A stretch of DNA of 6,961 nt, from NCBI GenBank assembly GCA_015657395.1, contig JADLKI010000012.1:3178-10138 (forward strand), given 5' to 3'. The stretch is from Spirochaetales bacterium. GTDB taxonomy: Bacteria; Spirochaetota; Spirochaetia; Treponematales; Rectinemataceae. Below are positions 1 through 6,848 of this stretch, piece by piece. The notes under the pieces were generated by a model. It was not told the origin of the DNA. It saw only the letters and a program-made list of their open reading frames with translations, and did no database searches. The translations under genes were made by a program, and so were the position numbers. How positions within the stretch are numbered: position 1 is the stretch's first letter; each line of letters begins with the position of its first letter.

Positions 1-1263
1 GCAGGTCTGTTCAAATTCCTGGAGTATGCACTGTTCAACGGCCCCGCGACAAAACCGGGCATTTCCGAACCCGCTCTGGCCATCGATGTCCTTGAGCCTG
101 ACAGCATTGAGGGCGGCTCAGGAATCGACCGCTTTGAATTCGGATTTTCCTCAAAAAAAGAGAATATCGTGCCCGCCCTCGATACCCTGCTCTATCTGTT
201 TTCGCAGGAGCGCAGAGAATTCATCTTCGCCCAGACAGACGGCATTGAATATGCCCGGCAGTCCACCCGGGCGCTCATTCAGAATGAGCTCTCCGACAGC
301 GATCTATTGAGCAATATGGCGATTGCAAAAAAACTGTTCTCCAGAGAGCCGCATCGGCTCGACACGCTCGGCTCCGACCATGTGGTCGAAAAAGTCGATA
401 TCGCTCAACTGAAGAAGCTCGCCTCATCGTGGCTCGTTCCGAACAACGCATGCATCGCAATAGCGGGCGGATTCGATAAAGAGGCAATCCTCGACCTTGT
501 CGATCAGCGCTTCGGCCAACTCCCAAAGGCCCAAAACCCCTGGCCGACGGGGCTCGCGGTATTCCAGAAGCCGGGCGTCACCCGGCCCACTTTCCTCGTT
601 TTCCCCGACAGCAGCATTCCTTCGGGCCATATGCAGATCGAAATCCGCTACCGGGGGCCCGATCCGAAGGAGACACAGTCCTATATTTCGGCGCTCATGC
701 TTCAGGAGCTCGCCAATTCTCCATCGTCCCGATTCCAGACTGCCCTGCGCAAGGACATGCCGAAGGGTACAGGTCTTCAGGACCTCCGCATTGTCTATAC
801 GCCGACGCGCAATTCCTCATCCCTTTCGGTCGAATCGATGCTTTCGGTGCCGTCGGGGAAAAATCCCGCCGACCTCGCCTTCTCCTTCAAGGAACTGGTC
901 CGCAGCACCGAACTCTACATGATAAAGGCCAACGCCTCATATTTCTCGGCGGCCGAATACCAGAGAGCGCGCGAGTCCCTGCTTGAAAAGAAAATGGCCG
1001 CGCAGGGAGATCCCCTGCAGTCGGCAACCTTCATGGCGAGGTTCTGGAGCTGGGGCATAGCCTCCTTCCTGTTCCAGGAGAGCGACGCCATCATGAAGGC
1101 AGGACAAAAAAATGTCTCGCAGGTTGTCGACACCTACGTGCAGAAAAATCTCGAAGTCGTCATGGTGCGCATCGACCCGAAGCTCTACGAGGCAAACAAA
1201 AAGAGCTTTTCCAATAATGGCTTTGAAACGATAAGCAATCAGAACGCCCTCTGGTGGCGCTGA
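1..1263 (+). CDS. M16 (insulinase-like) family protein, probably catalytically inactive; 5' end missing
   Basis: The reading frame is open from the first base to the TGA at 1261-1263 (420 residues), so the true start lies upstream of the window; an internal ATG at 169 is not the start, because the residues before it belong to the family. The visible N-terminus, GLFKFLEYALFNG, lines up with the M16 zinc motif region (GxxHxxEHxxFxG). Residues 41-66 resemble the strand and helix after the motif, and about 130-310 look like the second (M16_C) half, for example the stretch around VPNNACIAIAGGF at 146-158. With about 60 missing N-terminal residues plus a possible signal peptide it would be near the usual two-domain size. 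Active M16 enzymes bind zinc through both histidines of HxxEH; here they are Lys5 and Tyr9, with only Glu8 kept. I infer a non-catalytic partner subunit or structural homologue. Family assignment is fairly sure; substrate, partner and location are unknown. Confidence 0.8.
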   Translation, partial: AGLFKFLEYALFNGPATKPGISEPALAIDVLEPDSIEGGSGIDRFEFGFSSKKENIVPALDTLLYLFSQERREFIFAQTDGIEYARQSTRALIQNELSDSDLLSNMAIAKKLFSREPHRLDTLGSDHVVEKVDIAQLKKLASSWLVPNNACIAIAGGFDKEAILDLVDQRFGQLPKAQNPWPTGLAVFQKPGVTRPTFLVFPDSSIPSGHMQIEIRYRGPDPKETQSYISALMLQELANSPSSRFQTALRKDMPKGTGLQDLRIVYTPTRNSSSLSVESMLSVPSGKNPADLAFSFKELVRSTELYMIKANASYFSAAEYQRARESLLEKKMAAQGDPLQSATFMARFWSWGIASFLFQESDAIMKAGQKNVSQVVDTYVQKNLEVVMVRIDPKLYEANKKSFSNNGFETISNQNALWWR

Positions 1264-1346
1264 ATCCTGCATGCGCGCAATGCAGCGCAATCGGCGGTGT
1301 GGTTGGCCGGCCGGGCGGGCCCTTCGACAATTGTCCGAACGGCGGC
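1264..1346. other. Convergent intergenic gap with weak inverted repeats
   Basis: This 83-bp gap separates the 3' ends of the M16-like gene and rel, so transcripts from both sides should end here. Seen: a 6-bp inverted repeat CTGCAT/ATGCAG (1267-1272 and 1280-1285) with a 7-nt loop just after the M16 stop codon, a GC-rich palindrome GGCCGGCC at 1305-1312, and a 10-bp perfect palindrome GACAATTGTC at 1326-1335, 11 bp past the rel stop. None is followed by a T tract on either strand, so no standard intrinsic terminator can be called. Factor-dependent or hairpin-only termination is possible. Confidence 0.35.
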
Positions 1347-3527
1347 TTACAGCGTCTCCTCTTCAATCGAGAGAATGCTGGGAAGAGTGCGGAGCGCTTT
1401 CGCAACGCGCCTCAGATCTTCGCGCGAGTCGACTTCGAGAATGAAAAAGCCGGAGAACGTGCCGTCGCCGCGCTCACCGAGCTTGCCTTCCTTGAGCCGG
1501 CCCGAGCACTTGCGCACCGTGGACTCGATTTCGGAAAAAATATCGAAGGATTTTTTTGTGGTGACCCGGTAGCGCGCCGTAGTGTTTATCGCCTCATCTT
1601 CCCATTTGACATCGATGCGCCGCTCCTCGAAATCCGCAATCGACAAAACCGAACGGCAGTCTTCGCGGTGGACGATGATGCCCCGCCCGCGGGACACATA
1701 CCCGACAATGCGGTCGCCGGTCACCGGTTTGCAGCAGCCCGCGATGCGGATCATCATGTTGCGCATTCCGCCGACCGAAACACCGGCCTTTTCGCTGCGG
1801 AGCACAAGGCCCGGCTTCAGACTGTGGAACTCGACAACCGAAGGAAAGCCCTCGTCCTGCGCGCGATCATGCGGTTTTGCCTGTGCCGGCTCCGGGAGAG
1901 TTTTCTCGCTCTTTCGGGCAACGACGATGTGCTTGTCTATCGCCATGGCCTGCCCGGTCTGCACGAGAAGCTGGCGGATCTTCGAGCGGGCCTTGCTCGT
2001 GCGGGCAATCTTGAGCCAGTTGAGGTTGGGCCTGGCGTTGGGTGAGGTTATGATGTCGACTATCTGCGTATTCCGAAGCTCGGAATCGAGAGAGGCTATT
2101 GCGCCGTTCACCTTTGCGCCGAAGCAGTGGGCGCCGACGTCCGAGTGAATTGCAAAGGCAAAATCGATGGGTGTCGAGCCCGCGGGCAGCTCTATGACAT
2201 CGCCCTTCGGCGTGAACACGAAGATGGAGTCCCGCAGCAGCTCGCGCTTGATCTCTTCGAGGTAGCTGTCGCCCTCGGCGATAAACTGATTCCACTGCTT
2301 GAGCTTGTTGATAATGGGAAGGTCCTCGAGCTGCGGCAATTCGGAGGTCGTGCCTTTCTTGTAGAGCCAGTGCGATGCAATTCCGTATTCGGCGACAAGG
2401 TGCATCTCGCGCGTGCGGATTTGTATCTCGAGCAGCTGGCCGCCGTACGCGATGACGGTGGTGTGAAGACTCTGGTAGCCATTCGACTTCGGCATGGCGA
2501 TATAATCCTTGAACCGGCCGTCGATGGGCTTCCAGAGGCGGTGCACGAGGCCCAGAAGCGCATAGCACTCATTGATGCTCCTGCAGATGATGCGTATGCC
2601 CATGAGGTCATATAGCTCCTCCGGGCTCTTTCCCCGCTTGCGCATCTTCTGGTATATCGAGTAGAAGTGCTTGGCGCGCGCGCTCACTTCCACCTCGATC
2701 TCTTCCTTCGCCGCCGCCGAGAGAATCCGCTCCGTCACCTTCTTGAGGAACTCCTGGCGCGCCTCTTTTCGTATATTCACGATGTCTTTTATCTGGTCGA
2801 ATACCTCGCGGTTGAGCGACTTGAGCGACAGGTCCTCCAGCTCATCCTTGAGCCATGAAATACCGAGCCTGTCGGCGAGCGGTGCATAGATATCGATACA
2901 TTCGGTCGCAATCTCTTTCTGGCGCTCCTCGGGCAGGTACTTCAGAGTCCGCATGCTGTCGAGCTTGTCCGCAAGCTTGACGAGGATGACGCGGATGTCG
3001 CTCGTGAGCGCGAAGAGCATCTTCCGCATCGTTTCGGCGGCATGGACCGATTTGTTCTTTGCCCGCACGGAAGAGAGCCTGTTGACGCCGGCCACGATCA
3101 TCGCCGTTTCCTTGCCGTACTGCTCTTCAATGCGGGGGTCTGGGGCTGCGAGCAGAGAATTCAGGGCGCCGGCGTCTTTTTCCTTGCGCTTGCGCTCGGC
3201 CTTTCCCTGCGGCAGCACTGCCTTGGCCGGATTCTGGGAAACGCCATCCTGGTCATGCGCGGAGTCCGGCGCCTTCGAAAAGCCTGATGTGCGGTCCGCT
3301 ATAGTATCGTGAAGAAGTCCCCCCAGGACCGAGTCCAAATCCATGCCGAGCTCGAACAGAATTTCGGCGACGCGCACATCATGGTAGAACGCGGGCTCTC
3401 CAGAAGCGCGTTTTCTGTCGCCGAGGGCAGCCTGGGTATACGCCGCGGCGCTCGACAGAAGATTCATCTCCTCGGAACTGAAGCGATGTTCAGCCTTCGA
3501 AAGAAAATTCTGTAGTATTTCATCCAT
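1347..3527 (-). CDS. rel: Long RelA/SpoT homologue, (p)ppGpp synthetase with degenerate hydrolase motif
   Basis: 726 residues with the full long-RSH layout: HD hydrolase domain (about 25-200), synthetase (about 235-400), TGS (about 435-500), a conserved-cysteine/RIS domain (GCCKPVTGD near 597-605 and HREDC near 620-624) and ACT (about 651-726). The synthetase makes (p)ppGpp from ATP and GDP/GTP; seen are Asp307 in YDLMGIR, the RFKD motif at 338-341 (RxKD type, as in bifunctional Rel), NGYQSLHTT, and Glu367 in LEIQIRT. In the hydrolase half His49, His73-Asp74 and Asp187 (KLADKL) are kept, but the usual HDxxED reads HDTIAD, LHNMRTL reads LDSMRTL and RKSGEP reads RASGEP. A charged, low-complexity insert occupies about 83-131. 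I infer weak or absent hydrolase with synthetase retained. Start: ATG at 3527, with AGGTG ending 6 nt upstream; an in-frame GTG at 3536 lies inside that ribosome-binding site. The first 8 bp overlap prmC, suggesting coupled translation. Confidence 0.93.
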   Translation of the reverse strand: MDEILQNFLSKAEHRFSSEEMNLLSSAAAYTQAALGDRKRASGEPAFYHDVRVAEILFELGMDLDSVLGGLLHDTIADRTSGFSKAPDSAHDQDGVSQNPAKAVLPQGKAERKRKEKDAGALNSLLAAPDPRIEEQYGKETAMIVAGVNRLSSVRAKNKSVHAAETMRKMLFALTSDIRVILVKLADKLDSMRTLKYLPEERQKEIATECIDIYAPLADRLGISWLKDELEDLSLKSLNREVFDQIKDIVNIRKEARQEFLKKVTERILSAAAKEEIEVEVSARAKHFYSIYQKMRKRGKSPEELYDLMGIRIICRSINECYALLGLVHRLWKPIDGRFKDYIAMPKSNGYQSLHTTVIAYGGQLLEIQIRTREMHLVAEYGIASHWLYKKGTTSELPQLEDLPIINKLKQWNQFIAEGDSYLEEIKRELLRDSIFVFTPKGDVIELPAGSTPIDFAFAIHSDVGAHCFGAKVNGAIASLDSELRNTQIVDIITSPNARPNLNWLKIARTSKARSKIRQLLVQTGQAMAIDKHIVVARKSEKTLPEPAQAKPHDRAQDEGFPSVVEFHSLKPGLVLRSEKAGVSVGGMRNMMIRIAGCCKPVTGDRIVGYVSRGRGIIVHREDCRSVLSIADFEERRIDVKWEDEAINTTARYRVTTKKSFDIFSEIESTVRKCSGRLKEGKLGERGDGTFSGFFILEVDSREDLRRVAKALRTLPSILSIEEETL

Positions 3528-4380
3528 GATGAGCACCTGCCACTCTCGTTCTTCCCCCGAGGTCCTTCCATGTTCTAATGTCGCAAAATCCTTCCTTTTC
3601 GAACAGGATCAGCGCTTCGGGGATCTGCAGGGGATCCATTTCCAATAATAATACACCATTTTGGGATAAAAATTTACTCCCTTCGAGAATTATCGCCCGG
3701 ATGAACTTCATGCCGTCGGCGCCGCCGTCGAGCGCGAGGAGGGGGTCCTTCCAGCCATCGTCGACGAGGCGCTCAGCCTGGGCGTGCGAGACGTAGGGCG
3801 GATTCGCCGCAATGAGGTCGAATCTCCCCTCGATACCGGAAAAAAGGTCGGATTCGATGAAATGAACCTGCGAAGACTGTAGGAGGCGCCGGGCATTCTG
3901 TGCTGCGATCTTCAGTGCGGCGGACGAGACATCGGAGGCCGTCACCCGCCACTGTGGCCTTTCGGCGGCGATGCTGATGGCGACCGCGCCCGTCCCCGTG
4001 CACATATCGAGAACGGAAAGCTGGCCGCTCTTTTCCCCGGCCCCGGACGCCGCCACCTGTGCGTCGCCCGATTCGAGCGCGGCCTCCACAAGCGCTTCCG
4101 TGTCCTGGCGCGGCGAAAGCACACTGTCGTCCACAAGGAACTCGCGCCCGAAGAACTCGCGGAAACCCCGGATGTGCGCGATGCTTTCGCCGCGCCGCCT
4201 CCGTCCGACCATATCGTAAAAAGACTGCGGCACATGGTCGGCGCGATCGGGGAGCATCGCCAATATTTTTTCTTTGGGCAGCCCCAGGCTGCTGGCCAGC
4301 AGCAGGACCGCGTCGAGAAAGGGTGTTTCGCTCGAAGAGAAAGAGTGTGCTGCCTCAAGAAGCAGTTCTCTGTAGGTCAT
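3520..4380 (-). CDS. prmC: Peptide chain release factor N5-glutamine methyltransferase
   Basis: 286 residues, the normal length for PrmC/HemK. It transfers a methyl group from S-adenosylmethionine to the glutamine of the GGQ motif in release factors, raising termination efficiency; it acts in the cytosol. Seen: an N-terminal helical release-factor-binding domain (about 1-75), the linker motif [13 protein letters not shown] followed by VLSPRQDTE (87-95), the SAM-binding loop [11 protein letters not shown] (125-135, family usual D-GTGSG), and the signature NPPYV at 193-197 that holds the target glutamine. [11 protein letters not shown] (216-226) and [10 protein letters not shown] near the end also fit. 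Minor departures are KDP in place of the usual EP and LLEMD in place of LEIG. The ATG overlaps the prfA stop as ATGA; the nearest purine-rich stretch (AAGGG) is about 12 nt upstream, so translation probably relies on coupling to prfA. Its 3' end overlaps rel by 8 bp. The function is secure. Confidence 0.96.
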   Translation of the reverse strand: MTYRELLLEAAHSFSSSETPFLDAVLLLASSLGLPKEKILAMLPDRADHVPQSFYDMVGRRRRGESIAHIRGFREFFGREFLVDDSVLSPRQDTEALVEAALESGDAQVAASGAGEKSGQLSVLDMCTGTGAVAISIAAERPQWRVTASDVSSAALKIAAQNARRLLQSSQVHFIESDLFSGIEGRFDLIAANPPYVSHAQAERLVDDGWKDPLLALDGGADGMKFIRAIILEGSKFLSQNGVLLLEMDPLQIPEALILFEKEGFCDIRTWKDLGGRTRVAGAHHG

Positions 4381-5456
4381 GCCATTTCGCGCCCTTCGGA
4401 CTCGAGGGCCTGCTGCCTGCCCCAGGCCACCAGCGGATCGAGCAATTCATCGAGTTCGCCCTCCATGATGAGGTCGAGCTTGTAGAGTGTCAGATCGATC
4501 CGATGGTCCGTGAGGCGATTCTGCGGGAAATTGTAGGTCCGTATGCGCTCGGAGCGGTCGCCGGTCCCCACCTGATTGCGCCGTTCGGCGGAGCGCTCGG
4601 CCTGACGTTTTTCATCCTCGATCTCGAAGAGCCGCGCCCGGAGAATGCGCATGGCCTTGGCCTTGTTCTTGATCTGGCTCTTTTCGTCCTGGCAGTGCAC
4701 CACGATGCCGGTCGGAAGATGGGTGATGCGGACGGCGGAGTCCGTCGTGTTGACGCTCTGCCCACCCGGTCCGGAGGAGCGCATGACATCGATGCGCAGG
4801 TCCTCGGGTCTTATCTCGATCTCCGTCTCCTCCATCTCGGGGAGCACGGCGACCGTGACCGCGCTCGTGTGGATCCTGCCGGAGCCCTCGGTGGCCGGCA
4901 CGCGCTGCACCCGGTGGACTCCGGATTCGTAGCGAAGCCTCTCATAGGCGGCATCGCCCGAAATCGAAAAGATGATCTCTTTTACGCCGCCGAGCTCGGT
5001 CTCGTTCATGTTCATCACTTCGAGATTCCAGCCGCGGCCGTCCGCATACCGGGTATACATGCGGTAGAGGTCCGCGGCGAACAGGGCCGCCTCTTCGCCG
5101 CCCGTGCCCGCCCGAATCTCCATGATGACCGCTTTATCGGCGAAGGGATCGCGTGGCATAAGCAGCGATTTCAGCTTTTCTTCGAGCGCGAGGGAGCGTC
5201 CGCGAAGCTGGTGGAGCTCCTGTTCGGCGAGCTCCTTCAATTCATCGTCCTGCTCGTCCTCCACGAGGGCTTCGGTCTCGTGGATCGATGAGGCAATCCT
5301 CTGCGTTTCGTCGAATATCTCGACGACCTCGGAGAGATGCGCGCGCTCCTTCATCAGGCTGCGGTACTTCTGCTGATCGCGGAGGGTGTCAGCTCTCGAA
5401 ATGAGCCCGTCTATTTCGGCGATGCGGTCCCGCATCTGTTGTATTCGTTCCGTCAC
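4377..5456 (-). CDS. prfA: Peptide chain release factor 1 (RF1)
   Basis: 359 residues from the GTG at 5456, against 360 for E. coli RF1. RF1 reads UAA and UAG in the ribosomal A site and triggers peptide release. Seen: an N-terminal coiled-coil region (about 1-100), [13 protein letters not shown] (115-127), the codon-reading tripeptide Pro-Ala-Thr in RVPATE (187-189; PxT marks RF1, whereas RF2 has SPF), and the catalytic GGQ at 231-233 in [13 protein letters not shown], whose Gln233 is the expected target of the adjacent Prm[17 protein letters not shown] and RLTDHRI complete the family signature. An in-frame TTG at 5492 would add 12 residues ([11 protein letters not shown]) with no family match, and that TTG lies inside the likely -35 box, so I prefer GTG. 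No Shine-Dalgarno precedes it; see the promoter entry. First gene of the prfA-prmC-rel operon. Confidence 0.96.
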   Translation of the reverse strand: MTERIQQMRDRIAEIDGLISRADTLRDQQKYRSLMKERAHLSEVVEIFDETQRIASSIHETEALVEDEQDDELKELAEQELHQLRGRSLALEEKLKSLLMPRDPFADKAVIMEIRAGTGGEEAALFAADLYRMYTRYADGRGWNLEVMNMNETELGGVKEIIFSISGDAAYERLRYESGVHRVQRVPATEGSGRIHTSAVTVAVLPEMEETEIEIRPEDLRIDVMRSSGPGGQSVNTTDSAVRITHLPTGIVVHCQDEKSQIKNKAKAMRILRARLFEIEDEKRQAERSAERRNQVGTGDRSERIRTYNFPQNRLTDHRIDLTLYKLDLIMEGELDELLDPLVAWGRQQALESEGREMA

Positions 5457-5492
5457 GGGTGAATGGTAGCCTGTTTGAGGCCAGTGGTTCAA
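5457..5492 (-). promoter_or_regulatory. Predicted prfA operon promoter, leaderless arrangement
   Basis: On the minus strand a -35-like TTGAAC (5492-5487) is followed after 18 bp by TACCAT (5468-5463), matching TAnnnT, and then 6 nt (TCACCC) lead to the GTG start at 5456. With the usual 6-7 nt from the -10 box to the first transcribed base, transcription would begin at or next to the start codon. No ribosome-binding site is present, which agrees with a leaderless mRNA. This is inferred from pattern and spacing alone. Confidence 0.55.
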
Positions 5493-5498
5493 CTCCCG

Positions 5499-5508
5499 CC
5501 CGCGCGGG
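5499..5508. repeat. GC-rich palindrome upstream of prfA -35
   Basis: CCCGCGCGGG is a perfect 10-bp palindrome lying 7 bp upstream of the predicted prfA -35 box, in the space between the two divergent promoters. It could be a regulator site, but short GC-only palindromes arise by chance in DNA of this composition. Confidence 0.25.
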
Positions 5509-5515
5509 GAAGCCT

Positions 5516-5546
5516 GGCGTAAGTACGCCTTGCGCGAGTACGCGCA
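5516..5546. repeat. Two tandem inverted repeats at the serS promoter
   Basis: Two short inverted repeats sit end to end: GGCGTA-AG-TACGCC (5516-5529) and TGCGCG-AGTA-CGCGCA (5531-5546). Both contain the direct repeat AGTACGC (5522-5528 and 5537-5543, 15 bp apart). The second covers most of the predicted serS -35 box and the start of the spacer, so a protein bound here could block or modulate serS and, being between divergent promoters, perhaps prfA. If leaderless transcription is right, the repeats are upstream of the transcript and act as DNA, not as an RNA leader. Operator function is inference. Confidence 0.4.
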
Positions 5547-5564
5547 GGCAGATACTATCTAGCC
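5530..5564 (+). promoter_or_regulatory. Predicted serS promoter, leaderless arrangement
   Basis: A weak -35-like TTGCGC (5530-5535) is followed after 17 bp by TACTAT (5553-5558, a TAnnnT -10 box) and then by 6 nt (CTAGCC) to the ATG at 5565. The expected transcription start therefore falls on or beside the A of the start codon. No Shine-Dalgarno lies within the usual distance of the ATG. The layout is the same as at prfA, which strengthens both calls. The -35 match is poor, so the promoter may depend on an activator or mainly on the -10 box. Confidence 0.55.
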
Positions 5565-6848
5565 ATGCTCGACATACGTTTTATCAAAGATAATCTGGAT
5601 GCGGTTCGGCAGAATATCCGCGATCGCTATATGAACGCGGATACCGACCTGGTGGTCTCGCTCTACGACAGGCGCAATGGCACGCTCCGCGAACTCGAGG
5701 ATGCCAGGCGCCGCAGAAACGAGAATGCACAGGCGATGAAGTCGCCCATGTCTGCGGAAGACCGCGCACTCCGCATCGAAGAGGGCAAACGGCTCAAGGA
5801 GACAATCGCCCGCCTCGAATCGGAACTTCAGGAGGTCGAAGCCTCTTTTGCCGCAGAAATGGCCAAAATCCCGAACATGGCCCACCCCGCCGCGCCCCGC
5901 GGAAAAGAGGACAAGGATAACCTCGAGGTGAAGCGCGTCGGCGCCCCCACACGCTTCAGTTTCTCTCCAAAAGACCACGTCGAACTCGGACAGAGTCTCG
6001 ATATCATAGACTTCGACACGGCGACAAAGGTCTCGGGCACGAAGTTCTATTACCTGAAAAACGAGGGTGTCATCCTTGAGCTCGCGCTTGTGCGCTATGC
6101 CCTGGATATTCTCGCGAAGCGCGGCTTTACGTTGATGGCCACGCCGGATGTCGCAAAAACCGAAATTCTGGAAGGCATCGGCTTCAACCCCCGCGGGGCG
6201 GAATCGAATGTGTACACGCTCGAGGGCGAGGGAACCTGTCTCATTGGCACGGCGGAGATTACGCTCGGCGGATACCACAGCGGCGCCGTCTTTGAAAAGG
6301 ACCAGCTGCCCATACGCTTTGCGGGCCTTTCCCACTGCTTCAGGAGGGAAGCCGGGGCGGCGGGCCAGTTCTCCAAGGGGCTCTACCGCGTGCATCAGTT
6401 CACGAAGGTGGAAATGTTCGTGTACTGCCTGCCTGAGGACTCCGACCGCATGCACGAGGAGCTCCGCTCGATCGAAGAAGAGATTTTCTCGAGCCTCGGT
6501 ATTCCTTTCCGGGTCGTCGATACCTGCACGGGCGACCTTGGCGCTCCCGCCTACCGCAAGTGGGACCTGGAAGCCTGGATGCCCGGGCGCAACAACGGCG
6601 AATGGGGAGAGATCACCTCAACGTCCAACTGCACCGACTATCAGGCGCGCAGGCTCAATGTGCGCTACAGGGATGCAGAGGGGAAAAACCGCTTTGTCCA
6701 CATGCTGAATGGCACTGCCATCGCGTGCTCGCGCGCGATTATCTCGATACTCGAAAATTTCCAGCAGGCGGACGGCTCGGTCAGGATTCCCAAGGCTCTT
6801 ATCCCCTATTGCGGCTTTGACGTCATACCTCCGCGCGGCAATGCATAA
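5565..6848 (+). CDS. serS: Seryl-tRNA synthetase
   Basis: 427 residues, normal for bacterial SerRS. It activates serine with ATP and loads it onto tRNA-Ser (and tRNA-Sec where present) in the cytosol. Seen: the family start MLDIRFIKDN, a charged antiparallel coiled-coil arm that grips the long variable arm of tRNA-Ser (about 27-102), then KIPNMAHPAAP (101-111) leading into the class II core. GTAE at 228-231 matches the serine-binding TxE motif; motif 2 is CFRREAG (258-264) followed by GLYRVHQFTKVE (272-283); TSTSNCTDYQARRL (351-364) is typical; motif 3 is NGTAIACSRAI (382-392) with Arg390, then ENFQQADGSVRIPKALIPY. All key residues look present, so it should be active. The ATG at 5565 is supported by the family N-terminus although there is no ribosome-binding site. 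Divergent from prfA across 108 bp; its last 8 bases overlap a tiny reading frame starting at 6841. Confidence 0.97.
   Translation: MLDIRFIKDNLDAVRQNIRDRYMNADTDLVVSLYDRRNGTLRELEDARRRRNENAQAMKSPMSAEDRALRIEEGKRLKETIARLESELQEVEASFAAEMAKIPNMAHPAAPRGKEDKDNLEVKRVGAPTRFSFSPKDHVELGQSLDIIDFDTATKVSGTKFYYLKNEGVILELALVRYALDILAKRGFTLMATPDVAKTEILEGIGFNPRGAESNVYTLEGEGTCLIGTAEITLGGYHSGAVFEKDQLPIRFAGLSHCFRREAGAAGQFSKGLYRVHQFTKVEMFVYCLPEDSDRMHEELRSIEEEIFSSLGIPFRVVDTCTGDLGAPAYRKWDLEAWMPGRNNGEWGEITSTSNCTDYQARRLNVRYRDAEGKNRFVHMLNGTAIACSRAIISILENFQQADGSVRIPKALIPYCGFDVIPPRGNA

Noticed and set aside
1267..1285. Intrinsic terminator for the M16-like gene
   Set aside because: The CTGCAT/ATGCAG stem is only 6 bp and no T tract follows, so it is kept only as a weak inverted repeat.
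1254..2045. 263-residue plus-strand open frame opposite the 3' part of rel
   Set aside because: It covers the ACT and cysteine domain region of rel in antisense and has no support of its own.
4059..5291. 410-residue plus-strand open frame opposite prmC and prfA
   Set aside because: It is antisense to two well-supported genes, spans their junction, and its translation shows no family motif. Long antisense frames are expected in GC-rich coding DNA.
5493..5564. T-box or other RNA leader regulating serS
   Set aside because: The gap is too short and lacks T-box sequence; the -10 box lies 6 nt from the ATG, leaving no room for a leader if that promoter is used.
5559..6455. 298-residue minus-strand open frame opposite serS
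   Set aside because: It is a shadow of serS, whose class II motifs are complete; the antisense translation has no recognisable domain.
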